Shown: positions 50,405 to 59,036 of the stretch, one piece after another
Position numbering within the stretch: the first letter of the stretch is position 1
Layout: each line of letters opens with the position of its first letter
Assembly: GCF_003594875.1 (NCBI RefSeq)
Contig: NZ_QZEY01000008.1
Location: forward strand, 124,001-188,000
DNA: 64,000 nt
Direction: 5' to 3'
Source: Bailinhaonella thermotolerans
GTDB lineage: Bacteria; Actinomycetota; Actinomycetes; Streptosporangiales; Streptosporangiaceae
Position numbers and translations under genes: made by a program
Notes under the pieces: generated by a model
Seen by the model: only the letters and a program-made list of their open reading frames with translations
What the model was told of the DNA's origin: nothing
The model's database searches: none

Positions 50405-50908
50405 CTACGGGTCGGCCGGGGAGGGCTGATCGTCCGCGCGGGCGCGGCGGCGCGGCCGGGTCGGGGTCGCGCGGAGTTCGCCGGTGGCCGAGCGGTAGGC
50501 CCCGGCGAGGCGGACGAAGATGTCCAGCAGCAGGGGGACCTGCTCCTCGGTGTAGTGGGCGCCGAGCTCGAACAGGTGGCGGCGTGAGGGCTCGGCCGCG
50601 GCCTCGTAGTCGTCCAGGCCGCCCTCGCGCAGTTCCACGATGACCGTGCGGCGGTCGCGCTCGCCCCGCACCCGCCGTACGTAGCCGGCCCTCTCCAGCC
50701 GGTCGATCACGCGCGTCGTCGTGGCCGAGGGCAGCGCCAGCTCCTCGGCGATCGCGCCGACCGGGAGCGGCCCGCGCATCTCCAGCAGGACCAGCGCGGC
50801 CACGTCCACCACCTGCAGCCCGAGCCGGTCGGCGACCGCCTCGTTGTGCAGCAGGATCGCGATCAGGAACTCGCGCCAGATGTCCACTTCGGATTCCTCG
50901 TCGGCCAC
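50405..50908 (-). CDS. MarR-family transcriptional regulator
   Basis: 167-residue regulator starting at GTG 50908. The winged helix has LPVGAIAEELALPSATTTRV, IDRLERAGYVRRVRGERDRR, and helices before and after for dimerisation. The C-terminal 20 residues are Arg/Pro-rich. It is divergent from the FAD monooxygenase gene with a 62-base gap carrying a dyad at 50934-50952, so repression of both genes relieved by a phenolic or drug-like ligand is the expected behaviour. Confidence 0.93.
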   Translation of the reverse strand: MADEESEVDIWREFLIAILLHNEAVADRLGLQVVDVAALVLLEMRGPLPVGAIAEELALPSATTTRVIDRLERAGYVRRVRGERDRRTVIVELREGGLDDYEAAAEPSRRHLFELGAHYTEEQVPLLLDIFVRLAGAYRSATGELRATPTRPRRRARADDQPSPADP

Positions 50909-50933
50909 CTTCCCAATCTACTCCAGTTCGAGA

Positions 50934-50952
50934 TATCTTCATATAGGAGATA
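50934..50952. promoter_or_regulatory. Candidate MarR operator
   Basis: Imperfect dyad TATCTTC-ATATA-GGAGATA (six of seven arm positions pair), in the only AT-rich part of the MarR/monooxygenase gap. A wider dyad, CTCCAGTTCG at 50921-50930 against CGACTTGGAG at 50956-50965, surrounds it. The position overlaps the expected promoters of both genes. Confidence 0.55.
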
Positions 50953-50970
50953 CTCCGACTTGGAGGAAAT

Positions 50971-52128
50971 ATGGACGTCATCGTCATCGGCGCCGGGATC
51001 GGCGGCCTCGCGGTCGCCCGCGCGCTCCTGCCCGCCGGGCACAACGTGCGGATCTACGAGCAGGCCCCCGCCCAGCGCACCGGCGGCGCGGGGCTGACGA
51101 TCTTCTGCAACGGCGCCGCCGTCCTGCACGACCTGGGGGTGAGCCTCGACGGCGTCTCCGTCCCGGTCGACACGATCGACGCCCTCACGTCCGACGGCCG
51201 CCTCCGCATGCGCGCCGACCTCCGCCACGCCGCCGAGCGCTACGGCTTCCCCACCAAGTCCGTGTCCCGCCGCGAGCTCCTGGAGCTCCTCTCCGAAGGA
51301 CTCCCCGAGGACCTGGTCCAGTACGGCAAGGCGTGCCGCGGCGTGACCCAGACCGCCGGCAAGGTGACCGCGTCCTTCGCCGACGGCACCAGCGACACCG
51401 CGGACCTGCTGATCGGCGCGGACGGCCACCACTCCGTCGTACGGCGGGCCCTGTGGGGCGACGGCGTGGTGAAGCCGGCGACCTACGGCACCTGGCAGGC
51501 GTTCAGCGAGATCGACATCGACATCACCGACACGGGCCTGCACCTGATGATCACCGGCAAGGAGGGCGCCTGCGGCGTCATCCCCGCGGGCGAGGGACGT
51601 CTGCAGTGGTGGTTCGACGTCCGCTGGTCCCCGGGCGACCCGCGCCCGGCGAACCCCCTGGCCGACCTGCGCCGCCGCTTCGGCCACTGGGCCTCCCCGG
51701 TCCCGGAGATCCTGGCCGCCGCCGACGAGTCCGACCTCGACTTCTTCGGCCACCACTGGAACAAGGTCCGCAAGGTCTGGGGCGAGGGACGCGTCACCCT
51801 CCTGGGCGACTCCGCCCACACCATGCCGCCCACCCTCGGGCAGGGCGCGAACCAGACCATGGAGGACGCCTGGGTCCTGGCCCGCGAGCTCGCCAAGCCC
51901 GGCCCCGACGTCCCCGCCAAGCTCCGCGCCTACGAGCGGGCGAGGTACCCCCACGTCAACCTGGTCTCCCGCATGGCCAGGCGCAACCCCGCCAACGTGC
52001 GGATCCCCCCGGTCATCGGCCGCCTGCTCCCGGAGACGGGCCACTCGAACATGCTGGCCCGCTTCAGCAACCGCCTGACGGCCCAGCAGAACGGCACCGC
52101 CCCCACGAGGACCCACGCCGCCCGCTGA
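50971..52128 (+). CDS. FAD-dependent monooxygenase (UbiH/PHBH type)
   Basis: 385-residue flavoprotein hydroxylase. ATG 50971 follows TTGGAGG. Motifs: GxGxxG in VIVIGAGIGGLAVARAL, the DG motif in DLLIGADGHHSVVRR and the second FAD motif in VTLLGDSAHTMPPTLGQGAN. It probably hydroxylates an aromatic or polyketide-like compound with NAD(P)H. It is divergent from the MarR regulator. The substrate is unknown; no aromatic-degradation genes adjoin it. Confidence 0.93.
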   Translation: MDVIVIGAGIGGLAVARALLPAGHNVRIYEQAPAQRTGGAGLTIFCNGAAVLHDLGVSLDGVSVPVDTIDALTSDGRLRMRADLRHAAERYGFPTKSVSRRELLELLSEGLPEDLVQYGKACRGVTQTAGKVTASFADGTSDTADLLIGADGHHSVVRRALWGDGVVKPATYGTWQAFSEIDIDITDTGLHLMITGKEGACGVIPAGEGRLQWWFDVRWSPGDPRPANPLADLRRRFGHWASPVPEILAAADESDLDFFGHHWNKVRKVWGEGRVTLLGDSAHTMPPTLGQGANQTMEDAWVLARELAKPGPDVPAKLRAYERARYPHVNLVSRMARRNPANVRIPPVIGRLLPETGHSNMLARFSNRLTAQQNGTAPTRTHAAR

Positions 52129-52154
52129 CCCGCGGCAGCCGCCCCGGGGGCCGG

Positions 52155-52254
52155 CTGCCGCGTCCAGAGGCGGGCCACCGCGTCCAGAGGCGGGCCACCG
52201 CGTCCCAGGCGGGGCTACCGCGTCCCGATGCGGTGCTACCGCGTCCAGAGGCAG
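52155..52254. repeat. 20-bp tandem repeat spanning the VOC gene stop codon
   Basis: Five head-to-tail units of about 20 bases with core CCGCGTCCAGAGGCGGG. The unit nearest the gene contains the last codons (Cys-Leu-Trp-Thr-Arg) and stop of the VOC protein; the others are copies extending into the gap, two of them exact. Confidence 0.9.
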
Positions 52255-52694
52255 AAGGGGTGGCCCGCCGGGTCCAGGAGGACCAGGACGTCCTCCTGGG
52301 GCTGGTGGCCTGCCCGCTTCGCCCCCAGGGCCTCCGCGTGGGCGGCGGCGGCCTCCAGATCGTCCACCTCGATGTCCAGGTGCATCATCATCTGCTGGTC
52401 ACCGGGGCGCGCGGGCCACTTCGGGGGGACGTACTCCGCCTCGGCCTGGAACGAGAGGCCCACGCCGCCCCCGGGCGGGACCAGCCGCAGCCACTCGTCC
52501 CCGTCCTCGGCGACCTCCCACCCGAGCAGCCGCCGGTAGAACCCGGCCAGTTCCCGCACGTCCGGCGCCCCCAGCACGACCGCCGTCAGCGCCGTCCACG
52601 GCCTCCCGCCCGCGCCGCCCGTCCCGCCCGCGCCGTCCCTGCCGCCCGCGCCGCTGGTCCCGCCCGCGCCGTCCCTGCCGCCCGTGCCGCCCAT
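52236..52694 (-). CDS. VOC (glyoxalase/bleomycin-resistance) superfamily protein
   Basis: 152 residues from ATG 52694. The first 31 residues are a repetitive Gly-rich tail (GGTGGRDGAGGTSGAGGRDG) from 15-base repeats; the VOC domain proper begins at PWTALTAVVLGAPDVRELAG. Metal-site-type positions can be seen in MMMHLDIEVDDLEAA and DPAGHPFCLW. The conserved ends of the fold (FYRRLLGWEV, PAGHPFCLW) are typical of the small single-domain VOC proteins that bind antibiotics or act as dioxygenase/isomerase-like enzymes. The true start might be near PWTAL. Function is undetermined. Confidence 0.85.
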   Translation of the reverse strand: MGGTGGRDGAGGTSGAGGRDGAGGTGGAGGRPWTALTAVVLGAPDVRELAGFYRRLLGWEVAEDGDEWLRLVPPGGGVGLSFQAEAEYVPPKWPARPGDQQMMMHLDIEVDDLEAAAAHAEALGAKRAGHQPQEDVLVLLDPAGHPFCLWTR

Positions 52695-52929
52695 GCCGAC
52701 CTCCCCGGCCCGCCGAAGTCGCTCCGGGACCGGTCTTCCCCGCCGCCCGCCGAACCCACCTCCCGGTGAGCCCCGCCGAGCCCGCCCCTCTCGTCCGGCC
52801 CGCGCCCGCCTGGGGCCGTACGGCGCGCCGGCCCGTCCGCACGGCTCGCGCCGGCCCTGGCCCGTACGGCGCGGGCGGGCTCCGGCCGTACGGCGGGAGC
52901 GGGGCGGGACGTCGCGGGCGGCCGCGGGG

Positions 52930-53907
52930 TCAGGTGGTGCGCTCGAACCAGGCCCGGGGGGTTCGGACGAGCATGGCGTCGATGTCCTTCTCGTCGAGCC
53001 CGCGCTCCCTGAGGGCGGGGACGACGTCGCGCAGGACGTGGAGGTAGTTCCAGTTGGGCAGGGCGGGGAGGAAGTCCGGCTGGACCCAGTCGATGAGGCA
53101 GGCGGTGTCCTGGGAGAGGACCATGCGGTCGGCGTAGCCCCGGCGGGCCATCTCGGCGACGATGGCCACGCGGTCCTCGAAGGGCAGCTCGACATCGATG
53201 CCGAACCTGTCCATCCCGAGGATGAAACCGGACTCGGCGAGTTCGGTGAGGTGGTCGGCGTCGGTGGTGTCGCCGCTGTGGGCCAGGATGACGCGGCCGG
53301 GGGGCACGCCCTCCTCGGCGAGCACCCGGCGAACCGCGAGGCCCGTGCGGGAGCGGGGATGGGTGTGGACCATGATCGGGACGCCGGTCTCGCGGTGGGC
53401 CCCGGCGGCGGCGCGCATCACCCGCTCGACGCCCGGGGTGAGGCCGTGGGAGTCGATCGCGCACTTGATGAAGGCCGCCTTGGAGTCCGTGCCCTGGATC
53501 CCCTCCCGGATGTCGCGGACGAACAGCTCCACCATCGGCTCCGGCAGGCCCGGCAGCAGCCCCGGCCCCCGGAACCGGAAGTACCCGGGAACGTCGGCGT
53601 AGGTGTAGATGCCGGTCGCGACGATGATGTTGAGGCCGGGGACCCGCTCGGCGATGCGCCGTATCCTCGGCACGTCCCGCCCCAGCCCGTCCACCGTCGG
53701 GTCCACCAGCGTGGTGATCCCGGCGTCCCGCACCTCGCGCAGCCGCCGTACGGCGTCGGCGACGCGCTCCTCCTCGTCCCAGGCGCCGGCCTCCCAGTTG
53801 GCCTGGCTGTCGGCCGTGAGCACGAAGACGTGCTCGTGCATCAGCGTCGCGCCCAGCTCCGCCGTGGGCACCGCCCCGAGCACCGTCTCGACCTGGGTAA
53901 CGCCCAT
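52930..53907 (-). CDS. Phosphotriesterase-family metal-dependent hydrolase (lactonase-like)
   Basis: 325-residue TIM-barrel amidohydrolase, ATG 53907 (MGVTQVETVLGAVPTAELG). Metal ligands are visible: HxH in LMHEHVFV, the bridging lysine in AAFIKCAID, histidines in VHTHPRS and LAHSGDTTD, and the aspartate in LSQDTACLI. Such enzymes hydrolyse lactones, including quorum-sensing acyl-homoserine lactones, and sometimes organophosphates. No signal peptide. It stands alone between the VOC gene and the PIG-L deacetylase gene. Confidence 0.92.
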   Translation of the reverse strand: MGVTQVETVLGAVPTAELGATLMHEHVFVLTADSQANWEAGAWDEEERVADAVRRLREVRDAGITTLVDPTVDGLGRDVPRIRRIAERVPGLNIIVATGIYTYADVPGYFRFRGPGLLPGLPEPMVELFVRDIREGIQGTDSKAAFIKCAIDSHGLTPGVERVMRAAAGAHRETGVPIMVHTHPRSRTGLAVRRVLAEEGVPPGRVILAHSGDTTDADHLTELAESGFILGMDRFGIDVELPFEDRVAIVAEMARRGYADRMVLSQDTACLIDWVQPDFLPALPNWNYLHVLRDVVPALRERGLDEKDIDAMLVRTPRAWFERTT

Positions 53908-54085
53908 GCCCGCCTCCCGCCGCCCGAAAGCTCCCCCAAACCGTAATCCGCCCCCCACCCCCGAACAAGATTCGGCCATCACCCGCGTGGGGCCAGGGGC
54001 GGGCACGCCCGTACGGCGGGGGCCGGGGCGGACCTCGCGGCGGGCGCGGAGGGGGCTCGGCGGGGATCGCGGTCGCCGTGGGGGG

Positions 54086-54850
54086 TCAGGGGCCGGGGTT
54101 CCGGGGTGTGGGGGCGGCGAACCATTCGCGGCCGAGGAGGAGGGCGAAGATCGGGAGGGGGAGGCGGAGGAGGAGGCGGTAGAGGGGCGCGACGCGCCCG
54201 CGGCCGGTGTACTGGGAGCGGTGGGCGGCCAGGGCGGCGCGCTTGCGGCGGGCGTAGCGGGTGACGTTCACCCGGTGCGTGATCGCCGAGGACGGGCTGT
54301 AGAAGCCGGTCATCTTCTCCAGGTCGTAGCGGCGGGCCAGGCCGAGGCGCTGCGCGACCGACAGCACCCGGTACGCCAGGTCGCGGGGCATGGTGGACTC
54401 GAGGACCACGCGCGTTCCGGCGAGCTCGGCCGCGAGCCGGCCCACCTCGTGCACCCTCACGTGGTCGGGGTGCCCGTAGCCGCCGTTCGCGTCGTAGCTC
54501 AGCAGCACCTCCGCCCGCTCCTCGCGCAGGATCGCGGCCAGCCGCCCGGCCGCCTCGCCGGGGTCCGCGCGCACGAAGCGCCGCCGGTCCGCCGGGTCCG
54601 GGTACAGCACCGGGCCGTGCCCGCTGTCGGCGTACCCCAGGTGCTCGACCCGGGCCACCCCCAGCGCCGCCGCACTCTCCCGCAGCTCGGCCAGCCGGGG
54701 CGCGCCGCCCTCGGGCACCTCGCCCATCAGCCCGTCGCAGGCGACCACCAGCACGACCCGGTGGCCCTCGTCCGCCGCCCGCGCCAGCGTCCCCGCGTTC
54801 AGCAGCACCTCGTCGTCCGGATGCGCGTGGAACGCCACCAACGTCACCAT
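54086..54850 (-). CDS. PIG-L family deacetylase
   Basis: 254-residue zinc hydrolase with the signature FHAHPDDEVLLNAG at residues 7-20 and GYGHPDHVRVHEVG further on. The family includes MshB and the mycothiol conjugate amidase. The gene lies near mshD, but the C-terminal part (RYARRKRAALAAHRSQYTG, then LYRLLLRLPLPIFALLLG) differs from MshB as I know it, so I call only the family. It probably removes N-acetyl groups from a GlcNAc-type substrate in the cytoplasm. Confidence 0.9.
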   Translation of the reverse strand: MVTLVAFHAHPDDEVLLNAGTLARAADEGHRVVLVVACDGLMGEVPEGGAPRLAELRESAAALGVARVEHLGYADSGHGPVLYPDPADRRRFVRADPGEAAGRLAAILREERAEVLLSYDANGGYGHPDHVRVHEVGRLAAELAGTRVVLESTMPRDLAYRVLSVAQRLGLARRYDLEKMTGFYSPSSAITHRVNVTRYARRKRAALAAHRSQYTGRGRVAPLYRLLLRLPLPIFALLLGREWFAAPTPRNPGP

Positions 54851-54936
54851 CGCCCCAGTCTCACACCCGGCGCGGCCCGGCGAGAGCCGTACGACCGAAA
54901 ACGATCACGGCCGGGAGAGGCCCCTGAACGGCGGAA

Positions 54937-54976
54937 GGCCCCGCCGCACGGCCGCGGATGGCCGTACGGCGGGGCC
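54937..54976 (-). terminator. Hairpin terminator after the 5'-nucleotidase gene
   Basis: A 17-base stem with one mismatch (GGCCCCGCCGCACGGCC against GGCCGTACGGCGGGGCC) and a six-base loop, 19 bases past the stop codon of the secreted nucleotidase gene. It is the strongest hairpin in this part of the window. Confidence 0.8.
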
Positions 54977-54995
54977 GCCGTGAAGAGTCGCCCGA

Positions 54996-56729
54996 CTACT
55001 TGACCGTGATCCGGTCGGTGGCCGGGGGCGTGATCGGGGAGTGGGCCTTCAGGTAGGCGGTGAAGGCGTCCAGGTCGGGCATGCCGATCCAGCGGTCCTT
55101 GCCCTTGGTGAAGGCGGTGAAGCTGTCGCCGCCGTCCAGGAGGAAGGCGTTGGCGGCCACGCGGATCTGCTGGTCCGGCGTCACGGCCTTACCGTCGATC
55201 TTGATGTCGGAGATGCGGGAGCCGGCCGCGGCGGACGGGGTCATCGTGTAGCTGAGGTTCGCCGAGGGGGACATCACGCGGTTCTTGGGCGTCTGGAACT
55301 GCTGCTCCAGGAGCTCCTTGAGGTCGGCGCCGGTCAGGGTGACCACGCCCATCAGGTTGCCGAACGGCTGGACGTCGAAGGCCTCGCCGAAGGTGACGTT
55401 GCCGTCGCCCTCGCCGTTCTTCTGGGCGTACGCCAGGTCGGCGCGCACGCCGCCCGCGTTCATCAGCGCGATCTCGGCCTTGCCCTCGGCCTTGGTGGCC
55501 TCGAGCTGGGCGTCGGCGATGACGTTGCCGAGGGGGGTCTCACCGGAGGGCCCGGCCTTGCGGTCGAGGGTCGCCGTGATCTTGCCGATGACCTTGTCAC
55601 CGACCTCGGAGACGTGGGCCTTCCACTTGGCCACGAACTTCTCGGTCTCCGGGTCCGGCGCGATCGTCTGGGTGACGACGTGGTTGTCGGCCTTGACCGT
55701 GGAGCGGACGACGTCACCGGTGCGGCGGTCCACCTTCAGGTCCACCTGGGTGATGACGCGCCCGTTGGAGCCGCCCTGGGAGTACACCCGGTTCGCGCCC
55801 GCGGGGTCCTTGACCTGGCAGATGTAGGCGTTGTGCGAGTGGCCCTCGAGGATGACGTCGATCTCGGACGCGGACTGTGTCGCGATGCGGTAGCCGGGGC
55901 CGGGCTTGGCCGAGCACGCGTCGGGGCTCTTGCCGGTCTCGATCTGGTCGCCCTCGTGCACCAGCACGACCTGCGCGCGGACGCCCATGCGGCGGAGCTG
56001 CGCGGAGGCGCGGTTGACGGCCTCGACCTCGTCGGTGAACTTGAGGTCCTTGACGCCGGACGGGGTCACGATCGTCGGGGTGATCTGCGTGACGGCGCCG
56101 ATGAGGCCGACCTTCACGCCGTTGACCTTGCGGATCGTGAACGGCGCGACCGCGTGCTTGCCGTTCTTCTTGTAGAGGATGTTGGCCGCGACGTAGTCGT
56201 ACTTCGCGCCCTTCCACTTGCCCTCGGGCGAGCAGCCGTCCACCGGGTGGCAGCCGCCCTTCATGATGCGCTGGAGCTCGGCGAAGCCCTCGTCCAGCTC
56301 GTGGTTGCCCACGGCCGAGGCGGTGACGCCCACACGCCCGAGGAACTCGACGCTCGGCTCGTCGTGGTACGCCGCGGAGATCAGCGGGCTGCCGCCGATC
56401 ATGTCGCCCTGCGCCACGGTGAGCGTGTTCCGGTCGCGGAGCCGCTTGAGGTGGGCCGCGATGTACACCGCGCCGCCCGCCTTCACGGTCTTGCCGTCCT
56501 CGTCCACGATCTCGCCGCCGCTGCCGCTGGCCGGTTCGAGGTTGCCGTGGAAGTCGTTCAGGGCGAGCAGCCGCACCGGCACCTCGCGCTTGAAGGGCAG
56601 GCTCTCGGACGGCTGGCCGGGCTGGATCGGCCGGTCCGGGTTCGCGCCGGCCGGGAGGGACGCGAGTCCCAGGCCGGATATGGCGATAGCACCGGCCGCC
56701 AGGAGCCGGACGATGTTGCGAGACGTCAT
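54996..56729 (-). CDS. Secreted 5'-nucleotidase / UDP-sugar diphosphatase family protein
   Basis: 577-residue exported enzyme, ATG 56729 (MTSRNIVRLLAAGAIAIS); a further upstream start would spoil the signal peptide, which ends near SLPAGAN. The calcineurin-like metallophosphatase domain has LLALNDFHGNLEP, TVAQGDMIGGSPLIS, AVGNHELDEG and VLEGHSHNAYICQ. The C-terminal 5_nucleotid_C domain has PLGNVIADAQL, LMNAGGVRADL and FLLDGGDSFTAF. It should release phosphate and nucleosides from external nucleotides, fitting the phosphate permease genes nearby. A hairpin terminator follows. Confidence 0.95.
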   Translation of the reverse strand: MTSRNIVRLLAAGAIAISGLGLASLPAGANPDRPIQPGQPSESLPFKREVPVRLLALNDFHGNLEPASGSGGEIVDEDGKTVKAGGAVYIAAHLKRLRDRNTLTVAQGDMIGGSPLISAAYHDEPSVEFLGRVGVTASAVGNHELDEGFAELQRIMKGGCHPVDGCSPEGKWKGAKYDYVAANILYKKNGKHAVAPFTIRKVNGVKVGLIGAVTQITPTIVTPSGVKDLKFTDEVEAVNRASAQLRRMGVRAQVVLVHEGDQIETGKSPDACSAKPGPGYRIATQSASEIDVILEGHSHNAYICQVKDPAGANRVYSQGGSNGRVITQVDLKVDRRTGDVVRSTVKADNHVVTQTIAPDPETEKFVAKWKAHVSEVGDKVIGKITATLDRKAGPSGETPLGNVIADAQLEATKAEGKAEIALMNAGGVRADLAYAQKNGEGDGNVTFGEAFDVQPFGNLMGVVTLTGADLKELLEQQFQTPKNRVMSPSANLSYTMTPSAAAGSRISDIKIDGKAVTPDQQIRVAANAFLLDGGDSFTAFTKGKDRWIGMPDLDAFTAYLKAHSPITPPATDRITVK

Positions 56730-56862
56730 GAGGTCTGAGAGTAGGGGGCAAACCCTTCCGGCAAGTGTCACAAACATAACGATTCATCGCATTACGGAAT
56801 GTCGTGCTTTGCCGTACCACCAGGTCAGCGCGGTGATCACACGGCGCAATAGGCTGCTGAAC

Positions 56863-57711
56863 ATGGACGTTTCCACCGAGATTCGCAGTGTTTTGACCCC
56901 GGACGAGCAGACGGCCGCGCTCGCCCTGATCGAGGCCGCCGCGCGGGCCGACGGGGTCGGGCCGATCTCCGAGCACGGCATGTTGTGGATCCGGTACGGC
57001 GGGCCCGCCCGGGCCCTGCTGGTGTACGCCGACGGGGAGCTCGCCGGGTACGCCCACGTGGAGCCCGACGGCACCGAGTTCGTGGTCCATCCCGGGCGGC
57101 GCGGGCAGGGCCTGGGCCGACGCCTCCTCGACGGCGCCCTGGAGCTGGGCGCGAAGAAGATCTGGGCCCACGGCGACCACCCGGCCGCCGCCGCGCTCGC
57201 GCGGGCCGCCGGGCTGGACCGCGTACGCGCGCTGTGGCAGATGCGCCGCCCGCTGGCCGAGCCGTTCCCCGAGCCGCGCCTCCCCGAGGGCGTGCGGCTG
57301 CGCGCGTTCGTGCCCGGCGCGGACGAGGAGGAGTGGCTCGGAGTGAACTCCCGTGCCTTCGCCACCCACCCCGAGCAGGGCAAATGGACGCGGTCCGACA
57401 TCGACCAGCGCGAGGCCGAGGCGTGGTTCGACCCCGCGGGGTTCCTGATCGCCGATCGCGGCGGGCGCATGGCCGGATTCCACTGGACCAAGGTCGAGGA
57501 CGGCGTCGGGGAGGTCTACGTCGTCGGCGTGGACCCGTCCGAGCAGGGCACCGGCCTCGGGCGGGCGCTCACGCTGGCGGGCCTGGCGCACCTGCGCGAC
57601 CGGGGCCTGGAGCTGGTCACGCTCTACGTGGACGAGGAGAACCGCCCCGCCGTGAAGCTGTACGAGTCGCTCGGCTTCGAGCACTTCGGCACCGACGTCA
57701 TGTACGCCTAG
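56863..57711 (+). CDS. mshD: Mycothiol synthase MshD
   Basis: 282-residue tandem GNAT acetyltransferase making mycothiol from acetyl-CoA and Cys-GlcN-Ins, the last step of mycothiol synthesis. Start ATG 56863 (MDVSTEIRSVLTPDEQTAAL). The N-terminal GNAT repeat has FVVHPGRRGQGLGRRLLDGA; the C-terminal active repeat has EVYVVGVDPSEQGTGLGRAL and LYVDEENRPAVKLYESLGFE. KWTRSDIDQREAEAWFDPAG is typical of MshD. It is divergent from the nucleotidase gene. Mycothiol restricts the host to actinobacteria. Confidence 0.95.
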   Translation: MDVSTEIRSVLTPDEQTAALALIEAAARADGVGPISEHGMLWIRYGGPARALLVYADGELAGYAHVEPDGTEFVVHPGRRGQGLGRRLLDGALELGAKKIWAHGDHPAAAALARAAGLDRVRALWQMRRPLAEPFPEPRLPEGVRLRAFVPGADEEEWLGVNSRAFATHPEQGKWTRSDIDQREAEAWFDPAGFLIADRGGRMAGFHWTKVEDGVGEVYVVGVDPSEQGTGLGRALTLAGLAHLRDRGLELVTLYVDEENRPAVKLYESLGFEHFGTDVMYA

Positions 57712-58035
57712 GACCGCGTCTCCCCCACCGCGCGCCTCCCGCCTGGCGTCCGCGCCCCCGCGGCGGCCGTACGGCCTGAGCCGTCCCGCGCGAGCCGTAC
57801 GGCCTGAGCGGCGCCCCGCGCGAGCCGTACGGCGTCCGCGGGGCCCGGGTGGGCCCGGGTAGCGGGTGGAAGGCCGGGCGGGAGCGCGGGAGGGCGTGCG
57901 GGGCCTCTCGGGGCCGCATGGGGCCAGGAGGTCTTCCCGGGCCGGCGGGGAACCGGCGGTGGGCCGGGCGGAACGAGACGCGCCCCGCGGCGCCGTACGG
58001 GACGGGCGGGCGGGGCGCGGTCGGCGTCGCTCCGG
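57712..58035. other. GC-rich intergenic stretch with repeats
   Basis: About 320 bases between convergent mshD and the phosphate permease gene. No gene. It holds two exact copies of the dispersed 14-mer GCGAGCCGTACGGC (57790-57803 and 57820-57833) with 30-base spacing, and GGGCCCGGGT twice near 57841-57858. Hairpins formed here may terminate both genes. Confidence 0.6.
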
Positions 58036-59031
58036 CTAGACGATCAGGTCGGAGATGAAGAACGTCAGCGCCGCGATGATGCCGGCGCCGGGGAACGTGA
58101 AGATCCACGCGCCCACGATGTTGCCGGCGACGCCCCAGCGGACCGCCGAGATGCGCTTCGTCGCGCCCACGCCCATGATCGTCGAGGTGATCGTGTGGGT
58201 CGTGGAGATCGGCAGGCCGAAGTTGGCGGCCACGTAGAGCACGGTCGCCGCGGCGGACTCGGCCGCGAAGCCGCGCGGGGGGTCGAGCTCGATGATGCGG
58301 CGCCCGAGGGTCCGCATGATCCGCCAGCCTCCGGCGTACGTGCCGGCGGCGAGGACGCCCGCGGTGAGGAAGTAGACCCAGAGCGGGATCGTGTCGCCCT
58401 CGTGGAAGTCGCCCACGTTGAGGGCGAGCACCACGATGCCCATGATCTTGGCGGCGTCCTGCATGCCGTGGCCGAACGCCATGGCCGCCGCCGACAGGGT
58501 CTGCGCCAGCCGGAACCCGCGGCTCACCCGTCCGGGATGCGCCTTCCGGAACAACCACAAGATCCCGGTCATCACCAGGTAACCCAGGATGATCCCGACG
58601 ATCGGGGAGACGATCATCGGGACGACGATCTTGTTGAGCACGCCGTCCCACAGGACGGTGTGGGCCGCCGCCAGCGTCGCCCCGACCATGCCGCCGATGA
58701 GGGCGTGCGAGGACGACGACGGCAGGCCGAACCACCAGGTGATGAGGTTCCAGGCGATCGCCCCGATCAGCGCCGCGAAGACGATGACCAGGCTGTCCTT
58801 ACCGTCAGGCAGGTCGATGATGCCCTGCCCGACGGTTTTGGCCACGCTCGCGCCGAAGAACGAGCCCGCCAGGTTCATCACCGCGGCCATCGCCAGCGCC
58901 GCCCGGGGCGTCAGCGCCCGGGTGGACACCGAGGTCGCGATGGCGTTCGCGGCGTCGTGGAACCCGTTGGTGTAGTTGAAGCCCATCGCCACCGCGATGA
59001 CGACGACGATGCCGATGAGATCAGCGGACAA
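58036..59031 (-). CDS. pit: Low-affinity inorganic phosphate transporter (PiT family)
   Basis: 331-residue transporter with about ten hydrophobic helices. Start is taken as TTG 59031 after AAGGAG, six bases from the stop of the DUF47 gene. The two PiT signature repeats are present: GFNYTNGFHDAANAIATSVS with FGLPSSSSHALIGGMVGA, and AMAFGHGMQDAAKIMGIVVL with FGLPISTTHTITSTIMGVGA. It imports phosphate, probably as a metal-phosphate complex with protons. The pairing with a DUF47 gene is standard. Confidence 0.95.
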   Translation of the reverse strand: MSADLIGIVVVIAVAMGFNYTNGFHDAANAIATSVSTRALTPRAALAMAAVMNLAGSFFGASVAKTVGQGIIDLPDGKDSLVIVFAALIGAIAWNLITWWFGLPSSSSHALIGGMVGATLAAAHTVLWDGVLNKIVVPMIVSPIVGIILGYLVMTGILWLFRKAHPGRVSRGFRLAQTLSAAAMAFGHGMQDAAKIMGIVVLALNVGDFHEGDTIPLWVYFLTAGVLAAGTYAGGWRIMRTLGRRIIELDPPRGFAAESAAATVLYVAANFGLPISTTHTITSTIMGVGATKRISAVRWGVAGNIVGAWIFTFPGAGIIAALTFFISDLIV

Positions 59032-59036
59032 GGTGC

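Noticed and set aside
55041-56738. Long plus-strand open frame opposite the 5'-nucleotidase gene
   Set aside because: It is an antisense shadow rich in Val, Arg, Asp and Gly with no domain pattern; the minus strand has a signal peptide and full enzyme motifs.
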